20,840 nt of DNA from Bacillota bacterium (lineage in GTDB: Bacteria; Bacillota_A; Clostridia; Lachnospirales; Lachnospiraceae), in assembly GCA_023443925.1 (NCBI GenBank), contig JAEZSL010000252.1, positions 1 to 20,840 on the forward strand, written 5' to 3'. The notes beneath the pieces were generated by a model, which was not told where the DNA came from, searched no databases, and saw only the letters and a program-made list of their open reading frames with translations. Below are positions 14,343 to 20,840 of the stretch, piece by piece (the first letter of the stretch is position 1; each line of letters opens with the position of its first letter). The translations under genes and the position numbers were made by a program.

Positions 14343-14388
14343 TACCCAATGTTGAGTATATTATATAGTCAACATTGGGTATTGTCAA
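14343..14388 (-). promoter_or_regulatory. PadR gene promoter with a 13-bp inverted-repeat operator
   Basis: On the minus strand a perfect TTGACA (14388-14383), exactly 17 bp, and a perfect TATAAT (14365-14360). A flawless 13-bp inverted repeat, TACCCAATGTTGA at 14343-14355 and TCAACATTGGGTA at 14369-14381, occupies the spacer and the start-site region, with the -10 in the middle. Each arm holds a CCAATGTTGA near-palindrome like that before the ABC operon. A bound repressor would fully occlude this very strong promoter. Confidence 0.88.
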
Positions 14389-14474
14389 GCCTATCTTTTT
14401 TATAATTTACAATACTGTCTGCATTTAACATTTTAGAGTCCGCAGCTGATTCAATTTTACTTTTTTTCTGCCTT

Positions 14475-16226
14475 CTATACGCTCCAGCCAAGACTTTCCC
14501 GTTGAATGCGGTACAGCTTTTCATAAAGTCCTTTTCTCTCCAGCAGCGATTCATGGGTTCCTTCTTCCACCAGTTCCCCTTTGTCCAGTACTATAATCTT
14601 ATCGACCCCTGCTACTGTCCTAAGCCTGTGGGCAATAACCAGTACCGTTTTACCGGCAATCAGCCTGGAGATTGCCTGCTGGATCAATACTTCGTTTTCC
14701 GGGTCCAGGGAAGCAGTTACTTCGTCTAACAGTACAATGGGTGCATTTTTAAGTAAAGCCCTGGCTATGGAAATCCTCTGGCGTTCTCCGCCGGACAGCG
14801 TACCGCCGTTTTCGCCTAATATGGTATCATAGCCCTCTTCCAGATTATTAATAAATTCATCACAGCAGGCAGCTTTGGCTGCTTCCATAACCTGTTCTCT
14901 GGTCGCATTCCGGTTACCGATCCGGATATTATTATAAATTGTATCGTTAAACAGTACCACATCCTGAAATACAAAGGACATATAGCTCATTAAATGCTCC
15001 GGTTCCAGGGTCTTAATATCAATTCCGCCGATTTTTATTGTACCGCTGTTTACATCCCAGAACCTGGCAATTAATTTTGACAGGGTACTCTTTCCGCAGC
15101 CTGACGGACCAACCAGGGCAGTAATTCCACCGGAGGGAATACTCACCGATAAATTCTTAATTACTGCATCCTCTTTGGTATCTCCCTCATGATACCGGAA
15201 AGAAACTTTATCAAATTCAATATTGTAAGCTTTAAGTTCTTTATCGGCATCCCCTTCCATAATGGGAGTTGATATTAATGTCCGCATCCGGCTTGTAGAT
15301 ATCCTAAGGTATAACAGTTCCGGCAGCAGGGTCAGCTCAACCAGAATTGGCCCGTAGATCCGGACAACAATCAGGAAAAACATCAGTAAAGGAATTAACT
15401 CGATCTTTCCATCGGTTAAAAGATAGGTACCGATAAAAACCGTAAGCCCTATACCGGCTTGCACAATAATCTGCGCACCCGTAACAAAAATACCCGTACC
15501 AAATTCCATCCGCAGGGCCATCCGCTTCATAAGCTTAAGAGCATTATCTAGGGCGGCAAATTTATCACCCTCCAGTCCGCAGGCCTTAATAACCTTGATT
15601 CCTTCAAAATATTCCTGTATCTGTTCCGAAGCATTCAGCTTAGCCTTTATCTGACTTTCACTTAACTTATTCTGAAGTTTTTTACTGCCAAGTATTATCA
15701 GAAAAGCAATGGGAACGGTACAAAATACAGCCAGGGCCATCCTCCAGTCAAAAAAAGAAAGCAGAATACAGATAATTACCATGGAGATTCCATTGGCACA
15801 AAGCTGAGGGATTACATGACTTAACACATGTTCCGTGGTTGCACAGTCACCCATAAGATTCGTAGTAAGTTCCGTTAAATCTTTTGAATTGAAAAAGCTC
15901 ATGGGCAGCTTTCGGATATGTTCTGCAATGCGGATTCTGGAGGACTCTGCTTCCAGGTAGGAGGTTACATAGGTCTTTTTATAGTCATTTTTATTAGCCA
16001 GAAAGACCAGAAGGGCTGCCAGGATTCCTGCAAAGAAATAACCCCAAAGTTTACTCCAGGAAATCTCTTCGCCCATTAAAGGTTTCAGCAGTTCCGCAAA
16101 TATCTGTATTGTAATTCCAAATGGCAGCATTAAGGAAAGATTGGTTATGGTGCATGCTAAAATCGCCTTTTTTAAATCGGAATAACCTTTTTCTGTCAGC
16201 ATTAATAAATTATTTAGTTTAACCAT
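14475..16226 (-). CDS. ABC half-transporter (membrane domain + ATPase), second of pair, 583 aa
   Basis: Type IV-fold ABC protein with six membrane helices (about 20-310) and a C-terminal ATPase. Walker A GPSGCGKST at 373-381, Q-loop Q421, signature LSGGE at 477-481, Walker B LLDE with catalytic E502, and H533: a complete ATP site. The frame extends 23 codons further upstream, but AGGAGG 9 nt before the ATG at 16226-16224 fixes the start, giving an 8-bp overlap with the preceding gene. With that gene it forms a probable heterodimer. The pair and the AraC-type regulator upstream resemble the YbtP-YbtQ-YbtA arrangement, where the exporter-like fold works as a siderophore importer. Drug or peptide export is the alternative. 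Confidence 0.93.
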   Translation of the reverse strand: MVKLNNLLMLTEKGYSDLKKAILACTITNLSLMLPFGITIQIFAELLKPLMGEEISWSKLWGYFFAGILAALLVFLANKNDYKKTYVTSYLEAESSRIRIAEHIRKLPMSFFNSKDLTELTTNLMGDCATTEHVLSHVIPQLCANGISMVIICILLSFFDWRMALAVFCTVPIAFLIILGSKKLQNKLSESQIKAKLNASEQIQEYFEGIKVIKACGLEGDKFAALDNALKLMKRMALRMEFGTGIFVTGAQIIVQAGIGLTVFIGTYLLTDGKIELIPLLMFFLIVVRIYGPILVELTLLPELLYLRISTSRMRTLISTPIMEGDADKELKAYNIEFDKVSFRYHEGDTKEDAVIKNLSVSIPSGGITALVGPSGCGKSTLSKLIARFWDVNSGTIKIGGIDIKTLEPEHLMSYMSFVFQDVVLFNDTIYNNIRIGNRNATREQVMEAAKAACCDEFINNLEEGYDTILGENGGTLSGGERQRISIARALLKNAPIVLLDEVTASLDPENEVLIQQAISRLIAGKTVLVIAHRLRTVAGVDKIIVLDKGELVEEGTHESLLERKGLYEKLYRIQRESLGWSV

Positions 16227-18045
16227 GGATACCGGCCTCCTGTCTGCTATGGATTTTCCAATCAAGGGATCTGGTGTACATATTCCACATATCAAAATAT
16301 CTGCCTTTTCGCTGCATTAGTTCTTCATGATTCCCCTGCTCCACCAGATGCCCTTTCTCCATAACAAGAATTTTTTTTGCACTCCTTGTGGTGGAAAGCC
16401 GGTGGGCAATAATTATAACCGTTTTATTCCGCATCAGTTTTTCAAAGGCTTTTTGAATAAGATATTCATTTTCCGGATCTGCAAAGGCTGTGGCTTCATC
16501 CAGTACAATAATAGGAGCATCTTTTACAATCGCTCTTGCTATAACAATACGCTGCTGCTCTCCTCCCGAAAGATGGATTCCCTTAGAACCGATAACTGTG
16601 TCATATTTGTCCGGAAGATTGTTAATAAATTCATGACACTGGGCCGCTTTGGCTGCGGCAATTACCTGTTCATCTGTTGCAGAGGGATTACCGATACGGA
16701 TGTTATCTAAAATACTCTGTTTGAACAGGTACACATCCTGAAATACGAAGCTTACCTGGTTCATTAGATAGTCAGTATTCATATTCCGGATATCCACTTC
16801 CCCGATACGGATACTGCCCTGGGTTATATCGTAAAAACGGGGAATTAAATGGGCAATGGTACTTTTACCCCCTCCGGAAGGCCCGACTACAGCAGTTATC
16901 TCACCCTGTTCCGCCGTAAAAGATACCTCCGTCAATGCCTGGGCTTCTTTATCTTCATCATAGGAAAAGGATACGTTGTTAAATTCAATCTTATGGTTTT
17001 TGCAGGTTTGCGGTTCTGTTGTTTCCGGTAAGGGAGCCTTATTTAATATCAGATCCATCCTTTCTACCCCGTTAATAATCTGCATGCTGTTGGTGGAGGT
17101 ATACATAATTTTAAGCATAATGGAAGAAATGGAAGGAACAAAAATCAAATAGAATATAAACGTTGTTGTAAAGCTTTTATAATCGGTGGTTCTGGTACCG
17201 ATTAAGATACCCACCGGGATTAGAAATAAGTAAATATTGTTAACAATAGTTGTAAAACCGGACATATAATTTTCCCAGCTCAAAGTATAAGGGATTACAA
17301 AATCCGTATAGCTTTTGATGGTTTCATGGAGCCTTCGGAAAGAATATACGGTTTGTTTAAAAGCTTTGACCACTGTAATACCTCTTATATATTCTACCGA
17401 TGCATTATTCATTTCTTCCAGCGTTGTCTGGTATTTATCCATCATGGTTTTGGCACCTGCATTGCCATATGCCTTAAATTCTATGATAAATGCGGCAATA
17501 ATACCAACCAAGGCTGCCAGACCGAAACGCCAGTCAAAGCTTAATAAGATTATCAGCATTACAACCGGTGCCACAAAAGCGGCAACAATGTCCGGAAGCT
17601 GGTGGGCTATAAAGCCCTCTACTTTCTCTATATTCTCATCCATAATTTTACGCACCTTACCGCTGCCGGCCGTTAAATGAAAGCCTAAGGGAAGTTTTGC
17701 AATATGAGCCGCAAAATTAACCTTTAACTCATACAGAGTACCAAAGGCCGCAAGATGAGAACATATCAAAGCCGCAAAATATAAAAGAATATTCCCGATT
17801 ACCCCCCCTACCGCAATCCATCCGTACCCTATGGTCTTCTGCATCTCCAGTTGTTTAAAATCCGGATAAGCCTCCATGATCTCCCGTATAATAAAGTAAA
17901 TAGCTATGTAGGGGATGAAGGACGCTATGGAAGCCAGTGCGGATAAGATGACAGAACTTATCATAAAGGGTTTTTTGGTTGCTGCCAGCTCCATTAATCG
18001 GCTCATTCCGCTTTTGGGCCTGGTAACTGCCTTTTCTTTTTTCAT
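16219..18045 (-). CDS. ABC half-transporter (membrane domain + ATPase), first of pair, 608 aa
   Basis: Six membrane helices (about 25-320) followed by an ATPase domain with Walker A GPSGGGKST at 388-396, Q436, signature LSGGE at 492-496, Walker B IIVLDE with E517, and H548. The sequence after Walker B (ATAFADPENE) is the variant common in YbtP-like pairs rather than the ATSALD of many exporters. Two starts are possible: ATG at 18069 has no ribosome site, while the ATG at 18045-18043 has AGG 7 nt upstream (weak); the latter is preferred. Overlaps the second half-transporter by 8 bp, so the two are translated together in roughly equal amounts. Confidence 0.92.
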   Translation of the reverse strand: MKKEKAVTRPKSGMSRLMELAATKKPFMISSVILSALASIASFIPYIAIYFIIREIMEAYPDFKQLEMQKTIGYGWIAVGGVIGNILLYFAALICSHLAAFGTLYELKVNFAAHIAKLPLGFHLTAGSGKVRKIMDENIEKVEGFIAHQLPDIVAAFVAPVVMLIILLSFDWRFGLAALVGIIAAFIIEFKAYGNAGAKTMMDKYQTTLEEMNNASVEYIRGITVVKAFKQTVYSFRRLHETIKSYTDFVIPYTLSWENYMSGFTTIVNNIYLFLIPVGILIGTRTTDYKSFTTTFIFYLIFVPSISSIMLKIMYTSTNSMQIINGVERMDLILNKAPLPETTEPQTCKNHKIEFNNVSFSYDEDKEAQALTEVSFTAEQGEITAVVGPSGGGKSTIAHLIPRFYDITQGSIRIGEVDIRNMNTDYLMNQVSFVFQDVYLFKQSILDNIRIGNPSATDEQVIAAAKAAQCHEFINNLPDKYDTVIGSKGIHLSGGEQQRIVIARAIVKDAPIIVLDEATAFADPENEYLIQKAFEKLMRNKTVIIIAHRLSTTRSAKKILVMEKGHLVEQGNHEELMQRKGRYFDMWNMYTRSLDWKIHSRQEAGIHG

Positions 18046-18103
18046 AATAATACCTATTGCGTAACACATCTGTTCACGGATGGGTTACTGCCACAGAATC
18101 TAA

Positions 18104-18156
18104 TGTGAAAGAATCCTTATGTGGCATTCCTTTCTTTTATTATATTTTCTTTCACA
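18104..18156 (-). promoter_or_regulatory. Promoter region of the ABC pair with a spaced inverted repeat
   Basis: TATAAT at 18144-18139 (minus) has no good -35, typical of promoters needing an activator. TGTGAAAGAA at 18104-18113 and its exact inverse TTCTTTCACA at 18147-18156 lie 33 bp apart on either side of the -10 and start site. Candidate binding sites for the neighbouring AraC-type protein, or for a looping repressor. Confidence 0.5.
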
Positions 18157-18190
18157 CTTTCAAACATGCCGTTAAACGGTGTCAATAAAA

Positions 18191-18218
18191 CAGGTAGTTA
18201 GCATTTGCTAACTACCTG
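18191..18218 (-). terminator. Terminator of the AraC-type gene, containing the GTTAGC palindrome
   Basis: A perfect 12-bp stem, CAGGTAGTTAGC with GCTAACTACCTG, and a 4-nt loop are followed on the minus strand by TTTTATT: a strong intrinsic terminator about 100 bp after the stop codon. Its inner 16 bp (18197-18212) repeat the palindrome at 19626-19641, so it may double as a protein site about 60 bp upstream of the ABC promoter. Confidence 0.85.
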
Positions 18219-18318
18219 AAATTCTAGCATTTCTTATCCGGATTATCTACTCCATATAGACAGTACTGCTCCAATCAGCCGACAGTTTTCCCTAACTTAT
18301 GTTTACTGATAAAGAATA

Positions 18319-19290
18319 TCAATACTGTTTTTGGTACTCTCTTGGGGCCATTCCCATTACATCTCTAAATGCACTGGAAAACTTACTGGCATTCTGGTAG
18401 CCCACCAGCCCTGCAATTTCGCTGACGGTATATTTCCCCTGCCTTAACAGCTCGGCTGCATGATTCATCCTGGTTTTTTTTAGATATTCGTAGGGAGGCA
18501 GACCGTAAATATCTTTAAAACAGGTCTTTAGCATGGTCTTAGTAATATTATGCTCTTTGGACAGCTGGTCAATGGTCATATGTCTGGCTAACTCTTCCGT
18601 CAGATGATCTTTGATATGTTTCACTTTCAGCACCGTACTCTTATCATAATATCTGCAGCTATACTTCATATCGGATACAGTTCCATTACTGAGTAAATGC
18701 AGCAGCTCCAGAACTTTTACCTTTATATATGCTGCCTGAGAGTAAGGGTTGGCATGGTATATCTTTTCCAATACGGTCTGGATTTCCTGGTCTCCCTTTA
18801 AAACATATACATTGCCGCCTGCACACAGTCTGCCGGTAATTGTGCCGATATCGATGGATAATTCTTTAAAAAGCTCCTGTAATAATTTATTCACCGTTAC
18901 AATATCAAAAGTAATTGCAAACCCTTTAAAGATCCGCTGCGGAAACCTGGAATGCAGGGACTCAAATATATTATGTAAGGCGATAAATTCACCTTCCCCG
19001 ACGTAAATGCAGCGGTTATCCTTAAGTTCAAATTCATAGGTTCCTTCGTGACTGTAACTTAGCTCTAAATAGTTATCCATATCAAACTTTCCGCCGAAAT
19101 CGTAGGTTGTATTATAATCATTGTAATAGATATCGATTCCGGGAAAGAGTCTGTTAACCAGCATCCTTCCGTAACCATCCTTTTCATCCAGTTCGTAGAG
19201 TACGGTGGTTTTGTTTTTCCGGGTAGTCTTTAATCCATATTGCTGTGAAATATCATTAAATACATCCTTATCCTTCTTGCCGGCATCCAT
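18319..19290 (-). CDS. AraC-family transcriptional regulator upstream of the ABC pair, 323 aa
   Basis: N-terminal effector domain about 1-215 with a weak cupin-like pattern (YLELSYSHEGTYEFEL, GEGEFIALHN). C-terminal pair of helix-turn-helix motifs at about 222-320: MTIDQLSKEHNITKTMLKTCFK, then YEYLKKTRMNHAAELLRQG and IAGLVGYQNASKFSSAFRDVMG. Ending and length are like the YbtA/PchR group, which activate siderophore-uptake genes when the ligand enters the cell. Same strand as, and about 275 bp upstream of, the two ABC genes; a terminator separates them, so the ABC pair has its own promoter. AAAGGA lies 12 nt before the ATG. Unusually long, repeat-filled leader. Confidence 0.93.
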   Translation of the reverse strand: MDAGKKDKDVFNDISQQYGLKTTRKNKTTVLYELDEKDGYGRMLVNRLFPGIDIYYNDYNTTYDFGGKFDMDNYLELSYSHEGTYEFELKDNRCIYVGEGEFIALHNIFESLHSRFPQRIFKGFAITFDIVTVNKLLQELFKELSIDIGTITGRLCAGGNVYVLKGDQEIQTVLEKIYHANPYSQAAYIKVKVLELLHLLSNGTVSDMKYSCRYYDKSTVLKVKHIKDHLTEELARHMTIDQLSKEHNITKTMLKTCFKDIYGLPPYEYLKKTRMNHAAELLRQGKYTVSEIAGLVGYQNASKFSSAFRDVMGMAPREYQKQY

Positions 19291-19328
19291 GACTCAACTG
19301 ATTCCTTTCTTTTGGTACTATCTTTCTA

Positions 19329-19398
19329 TAGATATTTATCCGTTGATATTTATCAATTGATACTTACCTATTGATACTTACCTATTGGCATTTATCAA
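19329..19398. repeat. Five degenerate 14-bp tandem repeats in the AraC gene leader
   Basis: Units start at 19329, 19343, 19357, 19371 and 19385. The third and fourth are identical (TTGATACTTACCTA); the others vary around TTGATATTTATCAA. Begins 39 bp before the start codon of the AraC-type gene. Confidence 0.85.
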
Positions 19399-19458
19399 AT
19401 ATCTATTTCGGAGTACCCTTCTACTAATTATTTTCTAATGGATTCATACTATCTTTCT

Positions 19459-19560
19459 ATTGGTTACTTTCTAATAATGTCCTTCTCTCTATATTGGTTA
19501 CTTTCTAATAATATCCTTCTCTCTATATTGGTTACTTTCTAATAATGTCCTTCTATTTTT
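19459..19560. repeat. Three 34-bp tandem repeats in the AraC gene leader
   Basis: Units at 19459-19492, 19493-19526 and 19527-19560. The first two differ at one base; the third diverges in its last six. On the coding (minus) strand each unit carries an AGAAGGA run that looks like a ribosome site but is not followed by a gene. No ORF spans the array. Confidence 0.9.
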
Positions 19561-19625
19561 AAGCCATCTTATCAGTTGATACATATAAAGAAATATAAGC
19601 AGATATATATCCTGCATTTATCACA

Positions 19626-19641
19626 GTTAGCAAATGCTAAC
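19626..19641. promoter_or_regulatory. GTTAGC palindrome upstream of the AraC-type gene, candidate operator
   Basis: Perfect palindrome GTTAGC-AAAT-GCTAAC, the same as the core at 18197-18212. On the minus strand a possible -35 TTGCTA overlaps it, with TATATA 18 bp further, giving a leader of about 300 nt. TTAG/CTAA half-sites recall iron-dependent DtxR/IdeR boxes, but spacing differs, so the binding protein is open. Confidence 0.55.
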
Positions 19642-19701
19642 CCATTAAAACTATACCTTATTCCAGGAAAACTTTCAACTGATATTTGGCTTAAAAATAA
19701 A

Positions 19702-19744
19702 CTGCCCTGAAACTTCATCTAATTAAATAGAAGCTTCAGGGCAG
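19702..19744 (-). terminator. Terminator of the GH38 gene
   Basis: A 15-bp stem, CTGCCCTGAAGCTTC with GAAGTTTCAGGGCAG on the minus strand (one G-U), and a 13-nt loop are followed by TTTATTTTTAA. Confidence 0.88.
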
Positions 19745-19806
19745 CCGTTATGCTTTACTGATAAAAAGTTTATTCCTTCTTCGTTATTTCATGAATAATT
19801 TATAAA

Positions 19807-20840
19807 TTAAAGTCCTTCACCGGTTAAAACCACCATAACCGTGGTGTTAGCCTTAACAGGCACAGTAACCGTTTCACCGTTAGCCTTTAAGCTGCTGAGA
19901 ATAGCTGTACCGGAAAGATCCGTTAAGACGGCAGACTCCGGTGCTGATTTAACTGCCAGCACCACTTCCGTATCCTGTCCGCAGATTTCAGACAGCCGGA
20001 TTGCCAGTTTGTTATCAACGCGGTTTATGCCGGAAATAATTCCGGTTCCACCTTTAACCTGCATAAAGCTGTCGGTTAACGGCAGGCTTCCCCCATGAAT
20101 GCTGCCGGACTGGAATGTCAGAGGATGGAGAAGACCAAATACCAAACCATTTAATACAGCAGGGCTTGCTTCCCCGGTACCCGCATAAAGCGTGATGTTA
20201 TGAATTCCTCTTTCGGGATAAGGATCCGGACTATAGGTCGAATTAATCAAGGTACAGCTAAGTCCCGTATCACTGCCGCGGAAACCGTACTTACTGTCAG
20301 AAGCCAGGAATACGGCACGGTCACCTTTATTGCCTACCGCTGCACCGAAAGTAAGGGCCGGAACATCCAGCTGCATTCCCTTCCGATGCTGGATACCGCC
20401 AGGTACGTCGTATACAAAATTGCCGGTTTCGGTTAAAGGCAGATGATACAGCAGCACCGGTACCGGTTCTTTCTCACGGCTTATTTCATGCCAGTCAATC
20501 TCAAGCTTAATGGTAAGTGCTCTGGCTCCGGCTTCCAGATAAATTTCTTCTTTAACCTTTGAAGCCATAACGGAACGCTCGGCAGTAAAGCCATTGCGTA
20601 AGGTGCCGTTGTCCACCGTCAGTTTTAAAGTCTGGAAGCAATCTTCTTTAATAGACGTATATCTTCCGATCTGCCATGCATTCGAGGAATCCCGTTCTGT
20701 AGTCAGGTATCTAAGTCCTCCTCTTTCACCGGCTTTTAATAATTCCTGATCCGTTTCTTTATCCTTAAGTGAGATTAAGGTTCCGTTTTTAAAATCAAAT
20801 TCGGCACGGAGATATTCGTTCTCCAGAAGAATATTTTCCG
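19807..20840 (-). CDS. GH38-type alpha-mannosidase, C-terminal 343 residues (5' end outside window)
   Basis: The open frame continues to the right edge, so any internal start (for example GTG at 20616) should be ignored. The visible part is the beta-rich C-terminal region of family 38: LENEYLRAEFDFKNGTL and SLKDKE, the start of the C-terminal domain, then AWQIGRYTSIKEDC, VPVLLYHLPL, LDVPALTFGAAVG, FLASDSKYGFRG and STYSPDPYPERGIHNITLYAG, all in register with bacterial alpha-mannosidases. The catalytic barrel is beyond the window. Such enzymes trim mannosides from N-glycans or mannan oligosaccharides, usually in the cytoplasm. Isolated from the iron-type ABC locus by a strong terminator and probably unrelated to it. 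Confidence 0.88.
   Translation of the reverse strand, partial: ENILLENEYLRAEFDFKNGTLISLKDKETDQELLKAGERGGLRYLTTERDSSNAWQIGRYTSIKEDCFQTLKLTVDNGTLRNGFTAERSVMASKVKEEIYLEAGARALTIKLEIDWHEISREKEPVPVLLYHLPLTETGNFVYDVPGGIQHRKGMQLDVPALTFGAAVGNKGDRAVFLASDSKYGFRGSDTGLSCTLINSTYSPDPYPERGIHNITLYAGTGEASPAVLNGLVFGLLHPLTFQSGSIHGGSLPLTDSFMQVKGGTGIISGINRVDNKLAIRLSEICGQDTEVVLAVKSAPESAVLTDLSGTAILSSLKANGETVTVPVKANTTVMVVLTGEGL

Noticed and set aside
20614..20616. GTG as the true start of the GH38 gene
   Set aside because: Coding similarity to alpha-mannosidases continues in the same frame to the window edge, so the start lies outside.

Overview
The window looks like a chromosomal segment of a low-to-moderate G+C Firmicute (Bacillota), most likely a Clostridia / Lachnospiraceae-type plant-polysaccharide degrader. 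The reasons are strong AGGAGG-type ribosome binding sites on nearly every gene, sigma-A promoters, a DarA/PstA-type cyclic-di-AMP receptor, paired YibE/F membrane proteins, and GH127 and GH38 glycosidases next to AraC-type regulators. No tRNA, rRNA, CRISPR array or insertion sequence is visible. The taxonomy is inference.

Left region (1-2184). The minus-strand start of a methyl-accepting chemotaxis protein (MCP) faces a 1012-bp segment bounded by a perfect 28-bp inverted repeat (973-1000 and 1957-1984). Each repeat has the size and layout of a tyrosine-recombinase core site: 11-bp arm, 6-bp centre, 11-bp arm. The segment encodes a 186-aa single-domain tyrosine recombinase with its own promoter. 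It also carries a consensus-like outward promoter (TTGACA, 17 bp, TATAGT) next to the repeat far from the MCP. As written, that promoter points away from the MCP into empty DNA ending in a terminator. Inversion would place it directly upstream of the MCP. I read this as a probable phase-variation switch for a chemoreceptor, shown here in the OFF orientation, with Hin-like layout but a FimB/RecV-type enzyme.

2185-6600. A D-2-hydroxyacid dehydrogenase is divergent from an IclR-family regulator. Their 715-bp intergenic region holds a good promoter, palindromes and an 85-bp tandem duplication that carries stem-loops. Convergent with iclR is a coupled pair of YibE/F polytopic membrane proteins of unknown function.

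6600-10850. A GH127-type beta-L-arabinofuranosidase is divergent from an AraC-type regulator that probably controls it. Then come a DarA-like cyclic-di-AMP receptor and a short DtxR/MntR-family metalloregulator.

10850-14400. A three-gene ABC-2 export operon (ATPase and two permeases, the second apparently short at its C-terminus) is followed upstream by a PadR-family regulator. A CCAAYGTTGR palindrome lies at both the operon promoter and the PadR gene's perfect-consensus promoter, which suggests one autoregulated circuit of the drug- or peptide-response type.

14400-19700. Two overlapping type-IV-fold ABC half-transporters form a probable heterodimer, with an AraC-family regulator upstream, an arrangement like YbtPQ/YbtA. 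A GTTAGC-N4-GCTAAC palindrome occurs both upstream of the regulator gene and between regulator and transporter. The regulator's long leader contains two tandem-repeat arrays (14 bp x5 and 34 bp x3).

19700-20840. The C-terminal part of a GH38-type alpha-mannosidase runs off the right edge.
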